A stretch of DNA of 5,085 bases from Gemmatimonadota bacterium (GTDB lineage Bacteria > Gemmatimonadota > Gemmatimonadetes > Longimicrobiales > Gaopeijiaceae): positions 1 through 5,085 of the forward strand of contig JACQVC010000403.1 of the NCBI GenBank assembly GCA_016209995.1, in the 5' to 3' direction. Positions 1-5,085 of the stretch are shown in pieces. Positions within the stretch are counted from its first letter, which is position 1. Each line of letters opens with the position of its first letter. The translations under genes and the position numbers were made by a program. Under the pieces are notes generated by a model. It was given only the letters and a program-made list of their open reading frames with translations. It did not search any database and was not told where the DNA came from.

Positions 1-237
1 AAACACGATGTAGCGGTTGTCCGAGCGATAGCCCAGCCGGCGGAGCGCGGCAAGGGCCAGAGCATGGGCGGCGTTGTAGGCCAGGTCGAAGCGGCTCTCG
101 ATGGAGAGTTCGGGGTTGGCGGCGTCCTACAAGCGGGCCTCGCCGGAGCGCTGTAACCCATCGACTTCTCCCGCCGCCGGCCGCTCGAGCGTGAGTTTCC
201 CGATTTTGGCCAGGTTGGCGAGTTCAGGCGATGTCAT
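1..237 (-). pseudogene. HEPN-like partner of the MNT gene, interrupted by an in-frame amber stop; runs off the window edge
   Basis: The ATG at 237..235 overlaps the last 14 bases of the upstream MNT gene, the coupling expected of a two-gene MNT/HEPN-like operon. Translation gives 36 residues beginning MTSPELANLAKIGKL and ending RSGEARL, then TAG at 129..127. The same frame then continues open to the window edge with DAANPELSIESRFDLAYNAA, followed by HALALAALRRLGYRSDNRYI. From memory, this is the continuation expected of the small helical proteins that follow wHTH-MNT genes (a G-L of substrate-binding-like helix, then S-x-E-S-R-F-D-x-A-Y-x-A-A-H). The stop therefore appears to replace one residue of an otherwise intact gene and there is no frame change. 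I see no ATG or GTG soon after the stop that would restart the conserved part. The HEPN assignment rests on operon position, helical character and remembered family resemblance. The active-site region, if any, lies outside the window. Alternatives are a sequencing error or amber readthrough. Confidence 0.68.
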
Positions 238-829
238 CTTCCGATCCCAGGATCATCACTCGCGGTGCCGCCGCGACGCGCGCCGCGAACGAGTCTACAG
301 CCGCGCGCTTGCGGTCCCATTCGTCCCGGGTGACCAGGGTGGGATTGATCGAGCGGCCGAGGGCGCGTTCGGCGGGGTCCAGCGCCGCGTACACAGTCGC
401 ATGATCGAGCGCATCGGAGAGGACGATCAGGTCAATGTCGCTGTCGGCGCGGTCAGAGCCCGATGCGACCGAGCCGTAGACGAATGCCGCCTGGATGCCA
501 TGGGCGTGGGGCTCCAGCGCGCGGCGGATGGGTTGGACGATGCCAACTGTCTTGGCGATCAAGGCGTGCAACTCGTGGTAGACCGGGGAGGCCTGGTTGG
601 CTTGGTAGTATCGCTGGTTGCCGAGCGCTGTAGTCGTGACGAGGCCAGCTTGGGCGAGGCGACGAAGTTGGCGATGGACCGCCCCGGTTCCGCTCCCGGC
701 GAGACGGATCAGCTCAGCGCTCTGGAACCGCCGGTCGGGTTGTCCGTAGAGCAGGCCGAGCACGCGTTGCTGAACGGGGGTGAAGAGGGCTCCCGCGATG
801 TTTGGGGTCCGTCGGGCGCGCGTTCCCAT
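224..829 (-). CDS. Winged-helix / nucleotidyltransferase (MNT) fusion protein, probable autoregulator and antitoxin-like partner
   Basis: This 201-residue protein (from the ATG at 829) has two parts. Residues about 13-77 look like an ArsR/MarR-type winged helix: FTPVQQRVLGLLYGQ, then a recognition-helix region GSGTGAVHRQLRRLAQAGL, then a wing ending GNQRYYQAN. Residues about 112-175 are a minimal nucleotidyltransferase of the pol-beta superfamily, with the G119-S120 loop in FVYGSVASGSDRADSDIDL and the metal-binding pair D131/D133. The usual third carboxylate strand reads RSINPTLV, with N162 where an acidic residue is often found. Such proteins pair with HEPN-like proteins, and in studied MNT-HEPN systems the MNT partner neutralises the HEPN toxin, in some cases by AMPylation; whether that applies here is inference. 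I chose the ATG at 829 because the frame upstream has only TTG (868) and GTG (862) starts, no Shine-Dalgarno is visible, and a promoter with operators occupies 823-868. The downstream partner overlaps by 14 bases and is interrupted. Confidence 0.85.
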   Translation of the reverse strand: MGTRARRTPNIAGALFTPVQQRVLGLLYGQPDRRFQSAELIRLAGSGTGAVHRQLRRLAQAGLVTTTALGNQRYYQANQASPVYHELHALIAKTVGIVQPIRRALEPHAHGIQAAFVYGSVASGSDRADSDIDLIVLSDALDHATVYAALDPAERALGRSINPTLVTRDEWDRKRAAVDSFAARVAAAPRVMILGSEDDIA

Positions 830-837
830 ACTGGGAA
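823..837. promoter_or_regulatory. Operator O1 (perfect 6-bp inverted repeat) over the MNT start codon
   Basis: TTCCCA-TAC-TGGGAA has perfect 6-bp arms and a 3-bp spacer. It contains the ATG at 829..827 and the predicted transcription start near 833. Its centre (830) is exactly 21 bp from the centre of the other copy (851), which places both on the same face of the helix and would allow cooperative binding by two dimers. Confidence 0.65.
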
Positions 838-839
838 TG

Positions 840-868
840 AATATACCCAAATTGGGAAACACCCACAA
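840..868 (-). promoter_or_regulatory. Sigma70-like promoter of the MNT operon
   Basis: Reading the minus strand, TTGTGG (868..863) is followed by exactly 17 bases and then TATATT (845..840). The -10 matches TATAAT at five of six positions. The -35 matches only the TTG of TTGACA. The expected transcription start is near 833, only a few bases before the ATG at 829, so the mRNA would be leaderless or nearly so. This fits the absence of a Shine-Dalgarno site. It is a local AT-rich patch in GC-rich DNA. Inference from spacing and sequence only. Confidence 0.6.
844..858. promoter_or_regulatory. Operator half-site pair O2 (inverted repeat) inside the promoter spacer
   Basis: TACCCA-AAT-TGGGAA is an inverted repeat whose central CCCAA-A-TTGGG is perfect. 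It lies almost wholly between the candidate -35 and -10 boxes of the MNT gene, so a bound dimer would block RNA polymerase. It matches the second copy at 823-837 at all positions of TWCCCA-N3-TGGGAA. The likely ligand is the winged-helix domain of the MNT protein itself (inference). Confidence 0.65.
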
Positions 869-876
869 CGTCTCGG

Positions 877-985
877 GCGGTCGCCAGCCAGGTAGACCGT
901 CGCCACCCCACCCTCACCGTACGGCGCGCTCAACGCGGTAGCGGCCGACCAGGGTGGCGTTGAGCCGAGCGAGAGGCTCTACCAC
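877..985 (-). pseudogene. N-terminal relic of a Hanks-type Ser/Thr protein kinase, frameshifted and truncated
   Basis: From a possible GTG start at 985 the minus strand reads VEPLARLNATLVGRYRVERA and then stops at TGA 916..914. One frame over, from 921, it reads YGEGGVATVYLAGDR. Joined together these give the typical start of a bacterial serine/threonine kinase: the segment before the first beta strand (L-A-x-R-Y-R-V-E-R), then the glycine-rich ATP loop G-E-G-G-x-A-T-V-Y-L-A. Seven bases (GCCGTAC) lie between the CGC codon and GGT GAG where six would keep frame, so the break looks like a one-base insertion. After GDR the similarity ends. No VAIK lysine, catalytic loop or DFG follows, because the MNT promoter begins at 868. 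Only about 36 residues of a kinase remain. The family resemblance is from memory and is strong in the glycine loop, weaker outside it. Confidence 0.62.
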
Positions 986-1255
986 ATCAAATTGGCATCC
1001 ACTGCCTCACTCACCTGGGAACGCGGGTGTGGGGCAGCTGCTGGATGAGATCCATGAACCGAAAGCCCTCGCCGCTCCGGGCGGAGCGAAACTGTGTGGG
1101 CCAACGGGTGAGATTCGGAGGCTAATATTCAGAGGATGCGTGCGCTGCGACAAGAGTGGAGGTCATGAGAGGGGCCCGAGTGCCGGGGTGAACGGGTCCG
1201 AGGAGATGGCGTGGAGGTGGTTGGTTCCCCAAACGTCCGGGCCGGGACCGATCAA
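986..1255. other. Intergenic stretch with no recognisable gene
   Basis: This region lies between the kinase relic and the Uma2 stop codon. An open frame on the plus strand (954-1388) and short open runs on the minus strand cross it, but none has a family motif, a ribosome site or a plausible domain. I found no clear terminator for the Uma2 gene and no tRNA-like fold. It may be decayed DNA from the same rearrangement that left the kinase relic. Confidence 0.5.
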
Positions 1256-1846
1256 TCAGGCAGGCGGCTGTGCTCCCGGCATCGCCGCGAACAACGGTCC
1301 AAGCTCGAGGCGAAAGCCCGGTAGCACATCCTCGCCATCGAGCGCTTCCGCTTCACGTACCATGCGCGCAGAGCCATCAGCGCGATAGATCATGGCGTGA
1401 CCTGCATCGGGATGGATCACCCAGAGTAGGCGTACGCCAGCCTCGAGGTAGTTGCGAATGCGACGCTGGAAATCACCCGGCTTGCGGCGATTCGTCTCGG
1501 AGAAAATTTCGACGGCGAGGTCCGGCGGACTGTGGAAGATGCCGTCGCCGGACTCGGCCTGTACCTTTTCCGTCGCGAAAAATGATATGTCGGGCGCGTA
1601 CAGCCGCTCGGGATCATCGGGCACGGGCAGCTTGCACCAGACATCGGGGAACACGCTGCCGGCCGCGACGGCGTGTGCTTGAGCGTCAAGGGCCTTGGCC
1701 ACTTCGAAGACCAGCCAGGAATGCCGTTCCAACGAAGGCATTACCGGCACCAACTCGCCGCTGACCAGTTCGTAGCCGGCGATGCCGTCGGGAACCGGGA
1801 TGGAGGGAAGGTCCTCTGCTCGGAGATGACGCGTTTGCGTGGCCAT
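1256..1846 (-). CDS. Uma2 family (DUF820) PD-(D/E)XK nuclease-like protein
   Basis: This 196-residue protein is close to the usual length of Uma2 proteins. The N-terminus MATQTRHLRAEDLPSIPVPD and the following YELVSGELVPV are typical of the family. The nuclease-fold core follows: D86 in YAPDISFF, E113 in PDLAVEIFSETN, then the helix FQRRIRNYLEAGV and the strand LLWVIHPDAG, with a C-terminal YRADG hairpin. The conserved lysine of that helix (usually EKV..YL..GV) appears to be R129. Family members are widespread, often in many copies, and are predicted nucleases of unsettled role; activity of this one is unproven. The frame is open upstream to 2017, but the family start fits the ATG at 1846, and residues before it (including another ATG at 1924) show no family similarity. 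The ribosome site before 1846 is weak. The gene stands alone: it is separated from the S9 peptidase by 312 bases containing a hairpin, and from the MNT unit by about 430 bases. Confidence 0.88.
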   Translation of the reverse strand: MATQTRHLRAEDLPSIPVPDGIAGYELVSGELVPVMPSLERHSWLVFEVAKALDAQAHAVAAGSVFPDVWCKLPVPDDPERLYAPDISFFATEKVQAESGDGIFHSPPDLAVEIFSETNRRKPGDFQRRIRNYLEAGVRLLWVIHPDAGHAMIYRADGSARMVREAEALDGEDVLPGFRLELGPLFAAMPGAQPPA

Positions 1847-2047
1847 ACGTTCGAGAAGCTTGGGTCTCTCATCAAGGTAGCCGCACGTTATCGTGGCAAC
1901 AACCTGCGCGAACGTCTGGTGCATGCCCATGGCTGGATGGGACGCTGGCTCAGTGGAGGGTTCGGGCCAGGTAGCTCCAGGGCGCATGCGCGTCATGGCA
2001 TGCGAGCGGGCGCACACGGCAGCAGGCGGCCCCAGGTCAGATGCGCT

Positions 2048-2094
2048 GACAAAGCGGGTGCGATGACGGAGCGGGTGCGATGACAGAGCGGGCG
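2048..2094. repeat. 17-bp tandem repeat, about 2.8 copies
   Basis: Copies begin at 2048 (GACAAAGCGGGTGCGAT), 2065 (GACGGAGCGGGTGCGAT) and 2082 (GACAGAGCGGGCG, partial). The first two differ at two positions. The third copy merges into the left arm of the hairpin at 2086-2124. It is too short for a satellite, and the unit has no recognised binding-site identity. Confidence 0.7.
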
Positions 2095-2124
2095 CCCCAG
2101 GCCCGAAACCCGGGACGCCCGCTC
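2086..2124 (-). terminator. Candidate transcription terminator hairpin after the S9 peptidase gene
   Basis: GAGCGGGCG (2086-2094) pairs perfectly with CGCCCGCTC (2116-2124) for nine base pairs. A smaller CCCG/CGGG hairpin sits inside the loop (2102-2105 with 2111-2114). The structure starts 34 bases after the peptidase stop codon. On the minus strand it is followed by TGTCATCG and not by a run of T, so it is not a textbook intrinsic terminator; it may protect the mRNA 3' end or act with Rho. Confidence 0.5.
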
Positions 2125-2158
2125 GGAAACGGATGCGCGGTGCTACGGTCTGATCATG

Positions 2159-4207
2159 TCACGGCGTCGAGCCGCGCTCGCTCACGCGTGGCTGGTCTTT
2201 CGTCGCGTAGCGCTCGAACCAGCTCCGCAAGTAGAGCTGCGTGCGCATGAAGTTCGAGGGCTTGCTGGTGGTACCGTGCCATTCGCCCTTGAAGCGGACC
2301 ATGGCGGTCGGCACCTTGCGGAGCTTCAGCGCCTGATAGAACTCCTCGGTCTGCGGCATCGGCGTCCGCAGGTCCAGCTCGCCGGTCATGAGCATGGTCG
2401 GCGTCTTCACGTTTCCCACGTACATGAGCGGTGAGCGGCGCAGGTGCTCGGATGGATCTTCCCAGGGCAGCTTGGCGAAGTTGCGGTACCAGCCCGGCCC
2501 ATCCGTAGTCCCCACGAAGGACAGCCAGTTCGTCACCGGGCAGAGTACGGAAGCCGCAGCAAAGCGCTCCGTATGGCCCACGGTCCACGAGGTGAGCACG
2601 CCGCCGCCGCTGCAGCCGTAGACGAACAGGTTGCGCTCGTCGATGTAACCGCGACGGATCACTTCATCGACGCCGGCCATCAGATCGTTGAAGTCCTTGT
2701 CGGGGTACGCGTTCTTGATCGCGTTGCCGAAGGCGCTGCCGTATCCGGAGCTGCCGCGCGGGTTGGTATAGAGCACCACGTAGTCGTTGGCGGCGTGCTC
2801 CTGCCAGCCGAAGTTGAACCCGACGTTGTACATCCCGTGCGGTCCGCCGTGGATGGACAGCATGAGCGGATACTTGCGTGCGGGATCGAAGTCCGGTGGC
2901 TTGAGGATCCATCCCTGGATGCGGTAGTTGTCCACCGAGTTGTACCAGATCTCCTCGACCTCGCCCAGCTTCCGTCCGGCCAGCACATCGCCGTTCACGT
3001 CGGTCAGCTCGGTGATCCGCAGCGGACTGCGGACGTTGAACGTCACGATGTCGCCCGGCTGGTGGTAGCTGGAGCGGGTGCCCACGGCCAGACCGCCGGA
3101 GGTCATGCTCGCCAGGTCGACCAGATGGTTCCCTTCGGTGACCTTGCGGGCCGGGCCCGTGAGCGGGGCGAAGTACACGTTGCGTGTGCCCTGATCGTCC
3201 GTCGTGAAGTACAGGCCGCTGTTGTCCGCGGCCCAGATCAGTCCGTCCGGCGAGCGATCCAACCCGGCCGCGATCTCGCGCGAGCCCGAGCCGTTCCCGT
3301 TCATCACGTACAGCTTGCTCGTGATGTACGTGTCGTCGGTCCAGTCGTAGCCGGTGTAGGCGATGAGCCGGCCATCCGGTGAGAGCTTGGGATTCGCGTC
3401 GGGCCCGCGGCGATTCGTGAGCTGCCGGATCTCACCGCTCGCGAGGGAAACGGCATAGATCTCGGACTCGCGCCAAGCGTATTCCGCGTCCTCGATCCTG
3501 AGGCCGGAGAAGAGGATGCGAGAGCCGTCAGGCGACCACTCCGGATCACCGTGGTTCCAGTCGCCGTCGGTGAGCTGGCGCGGTGTGCCGCCGGTGGCCG
3601 GCACCACGAAGATGTGGCGGTAGCCGCCGTCGGTGTATCCGACGCGATCGCGCCGGTAGGCCAGACGCGTGACGATTTTGGGATCGCCGGTCCACTCGGC
3701 GCCATCCGGCCGCGCAGGCAGGTCGATGCTCCAACGCTCGTCGGATTCCACCAGCATGCTGAACGCGATGCTGTTGCCGTCGGGCGCCCAGGCGATTCCG
3801 CCGGGTCCCTGCTCGACGCGCGTGATCTGGCTGACCGCGCCCTCGGCGTCCATCCAGCGGACGAAGATCTGCGTGCCCGTGGGCGCACCCCGGGCCAGGA
3901 ACGCGATGCGCGTCCCGTCGGGCGACCAGCGCGGCGACGAGCCGTCGCTCAGCTTCCGCAGGCGCGAGCCGTCCGCGTTCATGATCCAGATGGACGACTC
4001 CCAGTTGTCGTTCACTTTGTCCACCCACCGGCGAGTGAAGACGATCTGCGCGCCGTCCGGCGAGATCTGCGGATCCGAGACCTGCTCCCACTCGAGGTAC
4101 AGGTCGAGCGTGAGGCGATCCGAGCGCTGCTGAGCCGGCAGGGAGAGCGGCAGCGCGAGCAGGAACGCGATGAGGGCGGTGAGGCGGCTGATCCTGAATC
4201 GAGACAT
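2159..4207 (-). CDS. Secreted S9-family (prolyl oligopeptidase-type) serine peptidase
   Basis: The product is a 682-residue exported peptidase that probably removes dipeptides or acylated residues from peptides outside the cytoplasm. Residues 1-27 form a signal peptide: MSRFRIS, a hydrophobic core to about residue 22, then LPAQQ, with cleavage likely near A25. Residues about 40-400 form a beta-propeller of TolB/PD40-like repeats, with SPDG or APDG motifs at 49, 95, 141, 225 and 276 and a variant (WAADNSG) near 325. Residues about 430-670 form the alpha/beta-hydrolase domain: HGGP at 453, NPRGSSGYG at 482, nucleophile elbow GCSGGG with Ser533, Asp612 in TGELDLRTP and His644 in GEWHGTT. All three catalytic residues are present. 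The elbow has Cys where Gly is common (GGSGGG). The start at 4207 is fixed by the signal peptide and by GGAGGTG six bases upstream; the frame extends to 4321 but that extension has no signal character. The exact substrate is not predictable. Confidence 0.95.
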   Translation of the reverse strand: MSRFRISRLTALIAFLLALPLSLPAQQRSDRLTLDLYLEWEQVSDPQISPDGAQIVFTRRWVDKVNDNWESSIWIMNADGSRLRKLSDGSSPRWSPDGTRIAFLARGAPTGTQIFVRWMDAEGAVSQITRVEQGPGGIAWAPDGNSIAFSMLVESDERWSIDLPARPDGAEWTGDPKIVTRLAYRRDRVGYTDGGYRHIFVVPATGGTPRQLTDGDWNHGDPEWSPDGSRILFSGLRIEDAEYAWRESEIYAVSLASGEIRQLTNRRGPDANPKLSPDGRLIAYTGYDWTDDTYITSKLYVMNGNGSGSREIAAGLDRSPDGLIWAADNSGLYFTTDDQGTRNVYFAPLTGPARKVTEGNHLVDLASMTSGGLAVGTRSSYHQPGDIVTFNVRSPLRITELTDVNGDVLAGRKLGEVEEIWYNSVDNYRIQGWILKPPDFDPARKYPLMLSIHGGPHGMYNVGFNFGWQEHAANDYVVLYTNPRGSSGYGSAFGNAIKNAYPDKDFNDLMAGVDEVIRRGYIDERNLFVYGCSGGGVLTSWTVGHTERFAAASVLCPVTNWLSFVGTTDGPGWYRNFAKLPWEDPSEHLRRSPLMYVGNVKTPTMLMTGELDLRTPMPQTEEFYQALKLRKVPTAMVRFKGEWHGTTSKPSNFMRTQLYLRSWFERYATKDQPRVSERGSTP

Positions 4208-4211
4208 GAGG

Positions 4212-4218
4212 CACCTCC
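4212..4218 (-). promoter_or_regulatory. Shine-Dalgarno site of the S9 peptidase gene
   Basis: The minus strand reads GGAGGTG, with the GGAGG core ending six bases before the ATG at 4207. It is the clearest ribosome site in the window and decides the start against the longer frame opening at 4321. Confidence 0.85.
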
Positions 4219-4343
4219 AGCCGTAGACCGGGATAGCGGAGTATGAGCCTGAAGTTGAGGAGTGGGACCGCGTGCCGCCAGAGGCGAGGCGAGCACGGTG
4301 AAGGAGGAGCGACCGTTTCACGCTGGTCGGCCGGGCACAAACG

Positions 4344-5006
4344 CTAGGCTGCCCGCGCGATCCAGAGCCCGCCGGCGACGATCGCGGCCAGACCCGTGAT
4401 CGCCGCGAGCGCCCGCGCCAACGTGACCGAGCGCTGGGCTACCGTCCCGTATACCAGGCCCGCGAGCAGCGCGTAGAGCGTCATGCCGGCGATGGTCCCG
4501 GCGCCGAAGACGGCCAGGTAGGCGCCGGCCGCGAGGCGGGATTCCACGAGCGTGAGTGGCAGCAGTGCGATCACGGGGCCGGTTCCGGCCAGTCCGTGCA
4601 GTGCGCCCACGAGCGTGAGGCCGTGGCCGTGAACGTGACCTTCGTTCCCCGCGTGGGAGTGCAGATGGCTGTGCCTCGTCCCGTCCGCGTGCGTGTGCTC
4701 GTGGGCGTGCAGCGCGCGCGCGGCCCGGATGGCCCAGAGTCCGAGCAGGATCAGGACGGCTCCGACGGCCAGCTCGAGCAAGCCGGTCAGCGCCTCGGGC
4801 ACCCGTATCCCCAGGACCAGCAGCACGCCGCCCGCAGCCAGGACGGCGGCAGCGTGTCCGGCGCCCCACTGCAAGCCGAAGCGAAGCGCCATGCCTGCGC
4901 CGGGGCGCCGGCTCACGAAGGTCGTGACCGCGGCCAGATGGTCGGGCTCGAACGAGTGCATCAGCCCGACCACGAACGCCGTCGTCCAGGGAAGCAGGTA
5001 GCTCAC
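4344..5006 (-). CDS. NicO/UreH-like nickel/cobalt transporter with a histidine-rich loop
   Basis: This is a polytopic membrane protein of 220 residues from a GTG at 5006. The first membrane segment carries the NiCoT/NicO-type signature H-x4-D-H (HSFEPDH, H17, D22, H23), which binds the metal in this superfamily. Two more hydrophobic segments follow (about 50-70 and 74-92). Next comes a loop at residues 100-128 with 11 histidines in HAHEHTH, RHSHLHSH and GHVHGH patterns, typical of Ni/Co sensing or sequestering loops. The next segment begins with the conserved LHGLAGTGP, and two more helices end the protein. The direction of transport is not decided by sequence: NicO members include RcnA-type exporters and UreH-type proteins linked to urease. 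An in-frame ATG at 5078 would add 24 residues, but those codons (CCA, AGA, ACT, TCA, GTT) are unlike the GC-rich third positions of the rest, and family proteins usually start just before the first helix. The stop lies 136 bases before the peptidase ATG, so the two genes may be cotranscribed. Confidence 0.88.
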   Translation of the reverse strand: MSYLLPWTTAFVVGLMHSFEPDHLAAVTTFVSRRPGAGMALRFGLQWGAGHAAAVLAAGGVLLVLGIRVPEALTGLLELAVGAVLILLGLWAIRAARALHAHEHTHADGTRHSHLHSHAGNEGHVHGHGLTLVGALHGLAGTGPVIALLPLTLVESRLAAGAYLAVFGAGTIAGMTLYALLAGLVYGTVAQRSVTLARALAAITGLAAIVAGGLWIARAA

Positions 5007-5085
5007 AAGACACTCGGGGTCGTGGTCGAGGAGGGCGCAAACGAGTGAGAGTGGAGTTCTGGCGGAGTCTGGATGCATACAGGCC

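Larger units (their letters stand above)
1847..2158. other. Spacer between the S9 peptidase and Uma2 genes
   Basis: This 312-base spacer has no supported gene. It holds a GC-rich hairpin just after the peptidase stop, a short 17-bp tandem repeat and a small palindromic cluster: GCGCATGCGC at 1982-1991 and a second GCATGCG at 1998-2004. I found no convincing -35/-10 pair for the Uma2 gene. Confidence 0.5.

Noticed and set aside
101..895. A 264-codon open frame on the plus strand opposite the MNT gene
   Set aside because: It is antisense to a gene with clear domains, has no family motif, low-complexity Arg/Gly-rich composition, and is explained by high GC content.
954..1388. A 144-codon plus-strand open frame across the gap between the kinase relic and Uma2
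   Set aside because: No recognisable domain or ribosome site, and its 3' third is antisense to the well-supported Uma2 gene.
1982..2004. GCATGCG palindrome pair considered as a regulator site
   Set aside because: Short GC-rich palindromes are expected by chance here, and it lies about 140 bases from the Uma2 start with no promoter beside it.
1847..2017. A 57-codon N-terminal extension of the Uma2 protein
   Set aside because: The family-typical start is MATQTRHL at 1846; the extra residues show no family character, although a start at 1924 cannot be fully excluded because the ribosome site at 1846 is weak.
2048..2094. Tandem repeat considered as a CRISPR remnant
   Set aside because: The 17-bp units are directly adjacent with no spacers, and no cas gene is visible.
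2444..3382. A 312-codon plus-strand open frame opposite the S9 peptidase
   Set aside because: It mirrors the codon structure of the peptidase; the minus-strand protein carries a signal peptide, propeller motifs and a full catalytic triad.
4208..4321. A 38-codon N-terminal extension of the S9 peptidase
   Set aside because: The downstream ATG at 4207 has a strong Shine-Dalgarno site and begins a proper signal peptide; the extension would bury it.
4318..5040. A 240-codon minus-strand frame overlapping the transporter gene
   Set aside because: Arg/Pro/Gly-rich shadow of the transporter in another frame, with none of the membrane segments or metal motifs.

Overview
The window is GC-rich bacterial DNA, and every gene I can support lies on the minus strand. 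The organism is best read, with moderate confidence, as a Gemmatimonadota-like or related soil or environmental bacterium. Two things suggest this: the secreted S9 peptidase is of the kind abundant in that group, and there is a degraded start of a Hanks-type Ser/Thr kinase whose N-terminal wording (LARLNATLVGRYRVER ... GEGGVATVYLAGD) resembles the large kinase families found there. This is an impression from sequence style, not a search result.

In the direction of transcription (right to left) the layout is as follows. (1) At 4344-5006 there is a NicO/UreH-like nickel/cobalt membrane transporter with a histidine-rich cytoplasmic or periplasmic loop. (2) At 2159-4207 there is a secreted S9-family (prolyl-oligopeptidase-type) serine peptidase with its own strong Shine-Dalgarno site. 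(3) At 1847-2158 there is a spacer holding a stable hairpin and a 17-bp tandem repeat. (4) At 1256-1846 there is a solitary Uma2/DUF820 PD-(D/E)XK nuclease-like protein. (5) At 986-1255 there is a stretch with no recognisable gene. (6) At 877-985 there is a kinase N-terminal relic with a one-base frameshift. (7) At 224-829 there is a winged-helix/nucleotidyltransferase (MNT) fusion protein. (8) At 1-237 its overlapping partner gene runs off the window edge and is interrupted by an in-frame amber codon at codon 37.

The right-hand 3 kb looks like ordinary chromosomal content. The left-hand 2 kb looks like an accessory patch made of a two-gene MNT/HEPN-like unit, a kinase relic and an orphan Uma2 gene. 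The most informative structure is upstream of the MNT gene. Two near-identical 15-bp inverted repeats (consensus TWCCCA-N3-TGGGAA) lie exactly 21 bp (two helical turns) apart. One fills the 17-bp spacer between candidate -35 and -10 boxes, and the other covers the expected transcription start and the ATG. This predicts a leaderless, autorepressed operon controlled by the winged-helix domain of the MNT protein itself.
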